DNA of 64,000 nt. Origin: Ophiocordyceps camponoti-saundersi (nom. inval.). Taxonomy: Eukaryota > Ascomycota > Sordariomycetes > Hypocreales > Ophiocordycipitaceae. Of the stretch, positions 54,718 to 64,000 are shown one piece after another. The number at the start of each line of letters is the position of its first letter. The stretch's first letter is position 1. Position numbers and translations under genes: made by a program. The notes beneath the pieces were generated by a model. The model saw only the letters and a program-made list of their open reading frames with translations. It did not search any database and was not told the DNA's origin. The stretch covers positions 7,079-71,078 of the forward strand of contig PDHQ01000069.1 of assembly GCA_003339415.1 (NCBI GenBank). The letters are read 5' to 3'.

Positions 54718-57280
54718 ATGGCCCCATTGCCCTCCGGCTTGCCCCCGGGTTGGGATTCCGACTACGACGGCCGCCGCTGGTTCTACACATACCGCTCCAC
54801 GGGACACGTTCAGTATCGCTTCCCCTGTGCCGGTGACGAGTTTCCGCACTTTGTCGACGACGCTGCTCCCCCGCCTGACCTCGCTCCAGAGGAACGGCTT
54901 GAATCGAAGCAGCAGTTGCTACGTCGCCACGCCGCTGTCACCGTTGCTCCGCGCATGTCCGCGACTTCTGCTCAGCCTGTTAGCTACGTTTGGGAAGACA
55001 GTACTGACGACGACGACGAGAACGACTACTTTCTTCAACAACCCGAAACTGGGATAATCGACGAGCTTAAGCCATCACCCGCATCACCTGAGCCCGCAAA
55101 CGGCATCATGCTGCCCCCCCTTGTCCGCGTAGAGGCTTCGCCTCGCGCATTTGACCCCTTGGGATTGGTCGCCGAGCTTCCGACGGAACATACGCCCATG
55201 TCACGCGTCGAGCTGCAGCCCGAGCCTGTCGAAATGGCTGATAACTCGGTCCCGGCCCTGGCCGAGCTACCGGCCCGCACGCCGTTAGAGACGAGGCCGG
55301 TCTTGCCATGGCGCCCCGACGACAGTGTGTCCCAGACGACAATCAAGCCTCGCCAACGGCCAGAGGATGGCCTCGAACCGATCGAGGGCGCGGGTCGCCA
55401 GCAAGCGGCCTATCTGCCTTACGTTCCCGACCCTAGGCAATGGGCTGCAGAAGAGTCATCCAGCTTGGGCGCAAGGCGAAATAGCGGAGCTCCGGTCCTG
55501 CGTCAAACGTCGTTGATGATGGGGCCAAAGCCGCCGCCTGAATTGGACCCAAGTACCGTTCCTCGGGTCCTCAAAATTGCCAACGGAAACAGCTTGCCGA
55601 AGGCCCCCGAACAAGTCAATCATGCTCAGCCGACTGCACCGCTCGACCCTCCGCCGCCCTATCGGCTAGCAGAAGACACACCTTTAAAGCCGCAGAGCCA
55701 AGGCACCGTGGCCAAGGTCCCATCTGTTCTCAAACCAGCCCGTGGCAAACACCATCAGCTGCTCATGGAACAGCGCCGGTCATTGCCTCCAGAGAAGAAG
55801 GGAGATATCGGTTGCTTCCCAAGGGCGCACGGGGGTGCACATGCTTCCAGTCGGCCCAACCGCCCCGTGTCTTTGGCTCCCGGCGGCTCGACCGTATCCC
55901 TAGCCCAGGCCGGCTCCGACCGGCAGCAGTCGTACCCGGACATGGTCGTTGTCCCGGCTCCCCCCTCGTCTGTCGCGGCCCCGGCGTACTTACCGTATCG
56001 TGGACGGCCAGTGCCGTCAACAGGCGGAGATGGCAGCCGCAGCGAGCTGCCGGCGGCGCTGCCCAACAGCCAGGCAGTAGCAGGACGGGGCCCGCGTCGC
56101 AACTCTGCCTTTACCACGCGAGAGGTGTCTCCGATCCGGTCGCGGTCTGAGAGCTTATCCTCTTGCCAGCCTCCGCAGACACCGTCGCCACTGGGTTCGA
56201 TGCGGCGCGGCTCGTCCAACTCTTCACTCGCGCCTGTTAATGGACATTGGACGGGAAGGCAGAGTCCTGCCTTGGGTATTCAAACTGCGGCGCGAGAAGG
56301 TGCCATGGGACCCCCTGTGCCGGGCAAGATTCCGCTTCAACAACACGGCTTCGATGCGTCATTTGTGGCGGAGTTACCTTTGCAGCGATCAGATGCTTCG
56401 GCCGGACGGCGTAGATCGCCGCCTCAGGCTAGCGGCTTGCGACCGGCTCCCCCGACCGGCGGACATCGACCTCGTGGTTCGGTCGATGGGCCTCGTGCGA
56501 GCATGGCCGATGCTCGACAGCAGAGGTTGAACCTGCAGGCGCCCGCGGCTGGGTGGCAACAGCAAGTCCAAGACTTGGTAAGACTGGTTGAATCCGCATT
56601 CAAGCCGAGACTAGTCCTGCTAACTTGTTTCCTCGTCGCAGCAGCCCTCATCGAGCGCTCCAAAGGTTCTCTCGGCGCTTTCTCAAAGCCCGGTCGGAGG
56701 AACGGTGAGTCCGTCGAGTGCAGCGACGGCTAGTCCATCAGGCGTCAGTCCTGTAGGCGGACCGCCGGTTTCGGCAAAGGAGAGGAGGTGGACCAAGTGG
56801 TTCAGGAGCTCCACGTCGTCACCTCAGCTCGCCGAGCAGCAGCAGCAGCAGCAGCATCAGCAGCAGCATCAGCAGCATCAGCAGCATCAGCAGCATCAGC
56901 AGCATCAGCAGCATCAGCAGCATCAGCAGCATCAGCAGAAACAACAGCTACAGCAGAAACAACTGCAGCAAAAACAACATCTGCAGCATCTGCAACAGCA
57001 ACAGTTACAGCAACAACGAATACAACTACAGCAGCAGCAGCAGCAGCAACAACAATTACAACAACGAATACAGCTACAGCAACAGCAACAGCTGCGAGGA
57101 AGTGCAGGGCACGTTTCGAAGCCTTCGATGGATCGAGGCTTCACATCACCGGTCGGCCATGGTACGGCCACGGGATTGAGGCATGCGCAACAGAGTAGTC
57201 GTGTTGAGACGAGGGCCAGTGGACAGGCGGTGGCGTACGCTGGGGTAGGATATGGGGGCGATGGGGAATGGAGAGGTTGA
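54718..57280 (+). CDS. WW-domain, Pro-rich and polyQ/H protein, 832 aa
   Basis: Residues about 5-35 form a WW-type domain (LPPGWDSDYDGRRWFYTYRSTGHVQY), a module that binds proline-rich ligands. The following 600 residues are Pro/Ser/Arg-rich and disordered, with many potential SP phosphorylation sites. Exon 1 is 54718-56577, the 64-bp intron 56578-56641 has a GTAAGA donor and TGCTAAC branch point, and exon 2 is 56642-57280. Exon 2 carries KERRWTKWFRSSTSSPQLAE then a Gln/His tract and a Gln tract broken by Ile, Leu and Lys. Similar WW proteins are widespread in Pezizomycotina but I know no assigned function; a signalling scaffold is plausible. ATG codons near 54700 are out of frame. Confidence 0.85.
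56838..57092 (+). repeat. CAG/CAT minisatellite encoding polyQ/H
   Basis: A 9-bp unit (CAGCAGCAT) is repeated about eight times perfectly at about 56863-56938 inside a longer CAG-rich tract (56838-57092). It encodes Gln-Gln-His repeats followed by Gln-rich sequence. Confidence 0.9.
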
Positions 57281-57669
57281 GTTGCGCTTTTGAGATATGA
57301 ATATGATAATGAATGGGTGAAGGGAGATATATGGAGTTGATGGCTTCTCTACATATACCTATCTAGTCCATCTGCTACTTGTAATTGATGCCTGTAACGC
57401 CTCATTCAGTGCAAGTCGCTTCTATTAGAGACTTGTAGAATCCGTCCTCTCTTTTCGAATTTGCATTGTCTTTTCCCACACGATAAAGTCCGATCTTGCC
57501 GCTTCTCTCCTGTTCTTGATACGATGCTCTTTCTTCTTCATCCCTCTACGGGCTGTCGTCGGAAATTACTCAGTCGTGAATTACGTTACCCGACCACGTG
57601 ACAGCGTGTTAATGACGCGCCGAGCCGAGCCGCAGAGCCTCCCGAAACCCGCTTCAACAGCCCGTGGCT

Positions 57670-57705
<36 letters not shown>

Positions 57706-57890
57706 TCTCACGCTGCCANNNNNNNNNNTTTCAATTACTCAGCAGAATCTCTCTTAAATTTACCCCTTCCTACAGCCCCCCCCCCCCCCCCCCCAGCCCC
57801 CGCCGCCTCCCCCCCCCCCCCCCCCCCCTCTCTCTCTGTTTGCGTGTCTGCTTCTGGTCAAGCCGGCAACGCTCTGGAAGCGGCGAAAAT
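57281..57890 (+). other. leader region with C homopolymers and assembly gap
   Basis: Poly-C runs at 57671-57704 (34), 57776-57794 (19) and 57809-57828 (20) and ten N at 57719-57728. The plus strand can be read open through the gap from 57516, but that translation is poly-Pro from homopolymer C and should not be trusted. It is the promoter or leader of the gene at 57891. Confidence 0.85.
57719..57728. other. assembly gap (10 N)
   Basis: Ten consecutive N between poly-C tracts; the size is a placeholder. Confidence 0.98.
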
Positions 57891-60161
57891 ATGGCGCTGC
57901 AGACAGTGGGCGAGTCGCAAGACAGCCAGGCCATCTTCGACGCTCACAGGGCTCTGTTCGGCGCCGGCCCGCTCCGAACTGCGATGCAAGCATGTGGAAA
58001 TGAGGCTTTGCAGGGACAGTCGCTTGCCAAGGTTTGTACTCAGCCTAAATGCACCGTTTGCCTCCGCGAACAGGGATCTCGAGTGGCGCTTACAGGGAAA
58101 TGGGGATGGAAAAAGCAAGCAAACGCCTACGTGATCGACGCGCCTCTCGCAGGTCGCTGTCTCGACGCAGCTCCTCGACAAAGCCTTGACATGACCAGAA
58201 TGGAGGCTGTTTCGCAGCAGACTCCAACACAGACGAATTCGGACCGCGACTATGGCGCGTTTTGCGAGCTGACGGCCGATGAGGAGGAGCGGACGCTGGC
58301 TTCGGGTGATACCGGGGCCGTAAATTTCGGCCATTTGCGACCTTCTTCGCAGCTTTCCGAAGACGGAGGGTTGGATACGACGAGGAGTGAATGGAGGGTC
58401 GCGAAGACGCCGCTCGGCGGGTCGGAGACGGCCTTGGAAACGCCTAGGAATCCCTTTGCCGTCGCGGCGGTGGCGCCGCTCGTCGGTACGCAGCTGTTTG
58501 GGACGACGCAGCAGCTTTCTTCGGTGGTGAGGGCTGTCATGAGCCCGACTTCTTCGAGACCTTCGCCGCATGATGTTGCGCCGCCGCTCACGTCCACGGA
58601 TGACGAGCGGGCGATGTCGTCGCCGACGCAGGTAGTTCCACGCAAGGAGGACGAACTTATACCCGAGTCTCCGACGGAAAGGGCTTCGAAACCGGGCTTG
58701 AGCCGTGGGCCGTCAGCACACTACGAACCGATGAAGAAGTCGCAGGAACGAAAGACGATTGGCGGCGGTGGCGACAACGTCCGTCGTCAGCCTAGTCCTG
58801 ACAGCGACTATGACGATGTCTTGCTCAAGGCGGATCGCCGGAGGAGGGCTGAGAGGAAGCGGGCGAGAGCGGCGGAGGAGATGGAGAAGATTTGCTTTGC
58901 GCGCAAAAAGCGTGGAAATATGCGCCGAAGCAACAGTCACGAAGAGACGACGAGGTCTGTTCAGGCGACGCCCGGTGACGAGCGAACCTGTGCAGCGGAT
59001 GGGCGACGAACGGAGAATGACGAGGAGAGGATTCCTGCCACGAGCCCTATGATACGGTCGTCATCGTCCAAGCCTCGGGTTGAGAATGGATCTTCGTTGC
59101 CGCCTATTCGGTCGAGGATACGCGCCTCCAGACTGAGACGGCGCGCTACGACGACCTCTCTACTGTCGTGCTCTACCTCTACCACCGCAGTAGGGGAGGG
59201 AGAAAATGGTAAGGTCATCGGCGGAGAAGAAGTCGAGGCCACGTCATCCAGTCTAAGCAGTCCCCCATCGCTTCTTCGAGGAGTGTCACCCGCATCTTTC
59301 GTCCGCAGGTCAACGCGGAGTCTGGACGTGCGGAAAGCCGAGACACTGCAGTCCGTGTTCAGACCCGGTAGACGGCACGGCATATTCGAAAACATGGTCT
59401 TCGCGCTCTCTACTTCGGACAAGCAGCGGAAGAAGATGGAGTCGCAGATCCTGCGGGCGGGAGGGAGGATTCTCGACGATGGCTTTCAGCCTCTTTTCTC
59501 GCATCACGATGACGACGGAGACGAAGATGGGGACGAAGATGAGGATGAAGACGATCAGGGACAGGATAGGCTTCGTCTCGTACGGCCAACGTGCGGCTTC
59601 GCAGCCCTCATCGCAGACGGCCACTCCCGCAAAGCAAAATTCATGCAAGCCCTCGCCCTGGGCCTCCCCTGCCTAGCCCAGCAATGGATAACGGCATGCG
59701 TGGCCAAGAGCTCCGTCCTAGAATGGGAGCCGTACCTCCTCGCGGCGGGACCGTCAGCCGTGCTGGGCAACGCCGTTCGCTCCAGGGTACTGACGGCCTA
59801 CCCTGCGTCGACGGCCCGTCTCGCGGACGTGACGGCGCGGAGGAGGAGGCCGCTCGCTGGCCAGAGCGTGCTGGTCCTCTCGTTCAAGAAGACGAGTCGG
59901 GAGGCGCAGTTTCTCTTCCTCGTCAGGGCTATGGGGCCGTCTAGGCTTGTCGTCGTCGCGAGGCAGAGGGGGGTTACGGTGAAGGGTGACGATCTTTCGC
60001 GAGGGTCGGGCTTTGACTGGTTGTATGTTGGTGGCGGCGGGGAGGACGAGGAGAGGGGGGGGAAGGCTAGGGTTAGGGTCAAGGGGATGAGGGTCTTGAC
60101 GGAGGAGATTGTGGTTCAGAGTTTGATACTGGGGCGGATGGTTGACGAGGGGGAAATGTGA
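57891..60161 (+). CDS. Rad9/Crb2-like DNA-damage checkpoint mediator with BRCT repeats, 756 aa
   Basis: The Crb2/Rad9/53BP1 group brings checkpoint kinases to damaged chromatin. I start at the ATG 57891 (ALQTVGESQDSQAIFDAH); the frame upstream is homopolymer sequence. The N-terminal half is disordered and rich in SQ/TQ and SP sites (ETPRNPFAVA, GTQLFGTTQQ, SPTSSRPSP, YEPMKKSQER), blocks I know from fungal Rad9/Crb2 orthologs. From about residue 495 come tandem BRCTs: IFENMVFALS, GGRILDDGFQPLF, FAALIADGHS, CLAQQWITACV, then LAGQSVLVLSF and LVVVARQRGV. I do not see the Tudor-like domain normally between them, and the protein is shorter than usual, so either a hidden intron has been read through or the domain is lost. 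No clear intron was found. Confidence 0.75.
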   Translation: MALQTVGESQDSQAIFDAHRALFGAGPLRTAMQACGNEALQGQSLAKVCTQPKCTVCLREQGSRVALTGKWGWKKQANAYVIDAPLAGRCLDAAPRQSLDMTRMEAVSQQTPTQTNSDRDYGAFCELTADEEERTLASGDTGAVNFGHLRPSSQLSEDGGLDTTRSEWRVAKTPLGGSETALETPRNPFAVAAVAPLVGTQLFGTTQQLSSVVRAVMSPTSSRPSPHDVAPPLTSTDDERAMSSPTQVVPRKEDELIPESPTERASKPGLSRGPSAHYEPMKKSQERKTIGGGGDNVRRQPSPDSDYDDVLLKADRRRRAERKRARAAEEMEKICFARKKRGNMRRSNSHEETTRSVQATPGDERTCAADGRRTENDEERIPATSPMIRSSSSKPRVENGSSLPPIRSRIRASRLRRRATTTSLLSCSTSTTAVGEGENGKVIGGEEVEATSSSLSSPPSLLRGVSPASFVRRSTRSLDVRKAETLQSVFRPGRRHGIFENMVFALSTSDKQRKKMESQILRAGGRILDDGFQPLFSHHDDDGDEDGDEDEDEDDQGQDRLRLVRPTCGFAALIADGHSRKAKFMQALALGLPCLAQQWITACVAKSSVLEWEPYLLAAGPSAVLGNAVRSRVLTAYPASTARLADVTARRRRPLAGQSVLVLSFKKTSREAQFLFLVRAMGPSRLVVVARQRGVTVKGDDLSRGSGFDWLYVGGGGEDEERGGKARVRVKGMRVLTEEIVVQSLILGRMVDEGEM

Positions 60162-61824
60162 TGATATGACTTATTTAGCATGTGTAGTAAGTAAGTGAAC
60201 ATATTCCAGGGACATTATCATCATCATCGTTGCAGCCGGTAAGTGTGGGGGGGTCGGGGGATGGTCGGGTGTCGAATCGGACCGGACGTCGGACCGGACG
60301 TCGGAGTCGGGGTTCGGGGCTGACGGAAGCAGCATCGGGCTGTGTTGGTGCAGGCGGCGGTGACGACGGCGATGAGAGGGATAACGAAGGCTGCTGGGAG
60401 TGGAATAAGACTGGTAATCAGACTCCGAGGCCGGAGGCGAATTCCGTGACTCGGTGCCCCGCTATCGTCATCGAGAGGCGTCGTCGACTGGGCTGAGGCG
60501 GACATGGTCTTGTTCACTATCATCGTCATCGTCATCATCACGTGTCTCTTCAACGTCGTTGAACGGGCTGCTAGTTGGTCAGGGACTTTTTCTTAACCTG
60601 CCCCAACACTACTAATGCATATATGGCTACACGTGAATATAGGGGGATTTAGTGATTTACTTATACGGATAGCATCTTATATGTAGTCGTGCCAGTACAC
60701 AAGTAAGTTTGCATGCTAATGACGTGGAGGTCCCAGCATCCGGCTCGACCGGAGATGCCCTGGCAGGGATCAAGCAGGAATATTCCACATATGAACCACA
60801 CATTGTATTATATATAATTCGTACATACAGCATAAAGCAGGCAGCAAGGCGAGGGAAAGGGGAAGAAGAAAAAAAAGGTTATGATGAAACGCGTAAAGGA
60901 AGAGAAGAAACTGCTTGATAAAAGACGATCAGAGAAGAGGAGAACAAGAAAGGAAAGAAAAAAGACTATTTGTTTACGGATGAGGAATGCCAACCGGATC
61001 GTCGTGTCTCAGCCCAGTCACAGGACTATTATGCAGCTTCTTCATATTGCATGTGGCTCTGACCATTATTATCACACTATGTATTCACTACTCACCCTCC
61101 CCGGCATGTATGGATGCATGTATGTCTCTCTCTGCATATTTGTATGCGTGTCCGGTCTACGGATAAGGCTATCAAGACGGGAAGATGACTATGACGATGA
61201 CGTTGCGCTTCTAAGTAGGTGGCTTGGGTAGGTCAATGCTAATCCACCATATCGATGAAGAAGATGTGAATATGGAATAGTCAATCGCTAGGTAGGTAAA
61301 TATAGCCCACGACCCTCAGTCCTTCCCCCCCCCCCATGTACATACATACATATGCCCGCTATCTATCCAAGGTTACGGAACTTCCGAACCCCCGAACAAA
61401 GCGCACGGTCCTGAAGAAGAAGGGGGGGGGGGGGGTTTGGCTTCGTGTCGTGCCTCTTCCCTCCCTCCCTCCCTCCCTTCCTCCCCCATGTGTCTCTCAA
61501 TGGAGGAAGAAAGGAAGGGAAATTGCTTCAGCCTTGATGGGGACCCCTGGCATGTGGGAACGGGTTTAAAGAAGAAAAAAGGCCCATGCTATGTTTAGTG
61601 GTAACACGTACATACATACGTTTATAGTCTGCCGTTACCCGAACGGACCTCCTCCTCCTCTTCTTCTTTTTCTTCTTCGCCATCTTGCTTTCTGGAACAG
61701 GAGAGAAGGGGAGAAGAAGAAGAAGAAGAGAGTGTGCGTGTCTGTATGTATGTATGTAACTGTATCGTCCTTCTCTTAGGCTGCTGTTACTTTACAAACA
61801 TCTTCCATCCTGCTTAATCCCATC

Positions 61825-61860
<36 letters not shown>

Positions 61861-62120
61861 TGTTGTTGTTGCTGTTGTTGTTTATTAGCTTCATCTTCCC
61901 TCTTCTGAACCTCTTTTTTTTCCCTTGTTTGTCTCTCCTCCTCCTCTTCTTCTCCTCCATCCACTTCATTCTTGTCTCGGATCTCCTTCTTCTTTTTTCC
62001 TCTATTTTCCTTTTTGTATTATTCTCTTTCTCACTCTTTCTCATTCTCTCACTCTCTAACTCTGTCTCCCTGTCTCTCTGTCTCTCTGTCTCACCATCTC
62101 TCTCTCTCTCTCCGTCTCTC

Positions 62121-62154
<34 letters not shown>

Positions 62155-62293
62155 TTCCCCCGCCCCTCTCCCCCCTCCTCCTCCCTACCTCTCCCCCCCC
62201 CCCCCCCCCCCCCCTTTCTCTCTTCCTTTCCTTTGTGTTTATTTTTTTTTTCTCATCTTTCTCATCTACAAGGCTGAAAAAAAGAAAAAAGTC
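60162..62293. other. long intergenic and pyrimidine-rich leader
   Basis: No gene with a supported motif. It includes a 12-bp tandem (GGACCGGACGTC twice, about 60282-60305), a C11 run (61325-61335), a G14 run (61422-61435), a CT repeat (about 61828-61854) and C30 and C22 runs (62122-62151, 62193-62214). From about 61800 the sequence is a pyrimidine-rich leader for the PAP2 gene. Confidence 0.6.
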
Positions 62294-63890
62294 ATGGCGC
62301 TCGGTGCCGTCTTGGAACCGGCCATCGTCGTGACGTTGCTTTTCGGTGGCGCATGGGTGAATCGTCGCAAACGGGATAATACTTCTTCTTCCAACGAGGG
62401 GAATTGGCGCGACTTTTATGACGAGGATTACGATGACGACGATGACGACGATGAACGAGATGAGGATGGTGGCAACTCGGATGATGACGACGCCTTCGAC
62501 GACCGCACCGGTGAGAGTCGGCGCAGGTCGGGGTCCAGTTGTTGGAGTGCTAGTTCATCGACTACGCTGGCGACGACGGATATCCCGGCGGTCAAAGTGT
62601 CTTCGACGACTTCGAATTCGACGACGCGACGCAGGAGGTTACGATTCTTCGGCTGGGAAACGGTTGTGACATCGCCGGATACGGCTGTCTTTCGTCATCG
62701 GCTGTTGAGCCGTTTGCTTCACCGGTTTCCCTTTCTCGTCGAGGCTTGGTATTGGGCTCTTATTTACTGGGTGAGTCTCTCCATCTACACTCAAGTTCAT
62801 GCCTGTTCAGACTACCCTCTCAATCACATTCACACGTATATACATACACTCTCGTACACGCCCCTGCTAACCTCGACTCCCCCCTCATCAGGTCTATCAA
62901 TTGGGTCGAGCCTTCACTGCACTCACCCTCGTCCAAGGCACCGTCACCGTCGCGCGAAAGCACGCCCTGCAACTCATCCATCTTGAGCAGCGCCTGGGCA
63001 TCTTCGTCGAGTTGCCAGTCCAGAAATGGTTCCTCGCTCGACCGCTTCTCCTTCACTGGATCAACCGCGTCTACTCCTTTATCCACATCCCCGGCACCAT
63101 CTTCTTTCTCGTCTGTCTATTCTACATCACCACCACCCGGCGCGGCAATGCGGCCGGTCCGGCTCTGTACGAGGCCAGGCGTCGCACCATGGCCATGTGC
63201 AACCTGTTGGCCTTCGTCATCTTCACTCTGTGGCCTTGCATGCCGCCCCGTCTGCTGAGCGATGCCGACTACAAGGGAGAGGAGGCGGTTGAGTCCAAGA
63301 GCTACGGCTTCATCGATACCGTTCACGGAACAGACGGTGAGAGCAGCGTTTGGACGACGAATCGCTTCTGCAACCAATATGGTCAGTTTTGTCTCCTTTC
63401 CCCCCCTTTCCCTCCTTCAAGTTTTAGAGGGGAGCAGGGGGCCGTCTCGGCTTCACCTGTGCCGGAGGAAAAAGCAAGGTCAAGCAAAAGAACAATGGGA
63501 ACTAACAACGCTTTTCCAGCCGCCATGCCATCGCTACACTTTGGCTACTCCCTGCTCATCGGCCTCACTATCGCGACCCTGCCGGTAAGCGGCCTGCGGT
63601 GGACCTCATGGAAGCGTCTAGCCATGGCGGCTCTCGGCATGGCTTATCCGACCCTGATCCTTACGGCCATCGTCGCCACGGCTAACCACTTCATCCTCGA
63701 CGCCGTGGCAGGGGCCGTGGTCTGCGGTCTGGCTTGGCAATCAAACGGGCTGTTGCTGAACTTGTCCGTTCTGGAGGATTACTTCCTCTGGTTCTTGCGC
63801 ATTCACAAGCCTGTTCACGTGTCTACGTCCGAGTCGGAACGGAGGAGAAGGAGGAGGAGGAGATTATTAAAGCAAGAGGAGGAGGCCTGA
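62294..63890 (+). CDS. PAP2-type membrane phosphatase/phosphotransferase, 445 aa
   Basis: Members of this PAP2_3/Aur1-like group are multipass membrane lipid phosphatases or phosphotransferases. Exons 62294-62770, 62892-63381 and 63520-63890 make 446 codons; the introns are 121 bp (GTGAGT, TGCTAAC, CATCAG) and 138 bp (GTCAGT, ACTAAC, TTCCAG). Hydrophobic helices alternate with an acidic loop (residues about 43-70, DDDDDDDERDEDGG). The catalytic motifs are PSLHFG (about 326-331) and NHFILDAVAG (about 377-386). The C-terminus is Arg-rich (SERRRRRRRRLLK). The second intron is a multiple of three and open, so retention would add 46 residues right before the catalytic motif; I treat it as an intron because the splice signals are strong. 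Substrate not determinable. Confidence 0.85.
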
Positions 63891-64000
63891 AGGGGATGCT
63901 TTCTCTTCTTCTTTGCTTCCCCCTTCCTGCCCCCTTTTTCTTTTCAAAATCGACCTCTGTAGTAGTTTGGTAGTGTCTTTCCTTTTGTATGACTGTGTAT

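Noticed and set aside
57516..57890. Upstream extension of the checkpoint protein across the N gap
   Set aside because: The translation is poly-Pro from C homopolymers of uncertain length and crosses ten N; the ATG at 57891 is a better start.
58032..58152. Possible intron near the start of the checkpoint gene (GTTTGT...CGCAG)
   Set aside because: Splicing would lead into a TGA within 14 codons; reading through stays open.

Overview
The window comes from the nuclear genome of a filamentous ascomycete (Pezizomycotina, most likely a Sordariomycete; I cannot name the species). The signs are short introns of about 45-140 bp with GTRNGT donors and CTAAC-like branch points, CT-rich leaders, NLR and HET genes, a fungal-only FLILHELTA-family gene, and a large block erased by repeat-induced point mutation (RIP).

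Bases 1-14640 are a RIP island: AT-rich, rich in TA, nearly free of CA and TG, and so nearly free of ATG codons. It holds the relics of at least three Ty3/gypsy-type retrotransposons. The clearest is a complete 5969-bp element (4007-9975, minus strand) with two 349-bp LTRs and a 5-bp ATTAC target duplication. A reverse transcriptase/RNase H fragment (about 1360-2780, plus) and an integrase-chromodomain fragment (about 11930-13175, plus) flank it. RIP stops sharply near 14640.

Bases 14641-24213 look like accessory genome next to the island: a 79-aa secreted protein, a possibly broken membrane-protein gene, and two tandem paralogous secreted proteins each made of four cysteine-rich repeats (19225-20121 and 21594-22529), a family I do not recognise. 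Next comes a six-exon NOD-like receptor (24214-29633) with an alpha/beta-hydrolase, a NACHT domain and ankyrin repeats.

Bases 30788-37448 carry mostly housekeeping or conserved genes: a coiled-coil protein, a GH18 enzyme without signal peptide, a secreted two-domain protein, a mitochondrial FLILHELTA (Mrx11-like) protein, and a seven-exon nucleoside diphosphate kinase. A two-exon 107-aa gene (38563-38938) and a four-exon HET gene with an apparent GC-AG intron (40158-42931) follow. From 43245 come ER glucosidase II alpha, an EF-hand MscS channel, a glutathionylspermidine-synthase-like ligase, a small secreted precursor with Kex2 sites, a WW/polyQ protein, a Rad9/Crb2-like BRCT protein beside an assembly gap in a poly-C tract, and a PAP2-type membrane phosphatase.

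There is no operon-like organisation. The functional themes are self/non-self recognition (NLR, HET), secreted candidate effectors beside a silenced transposon island, and ER or secretory-pathway functions (glucosidase II, MscS, PAP2). I see no tRNA, rRNA or CRISPR.
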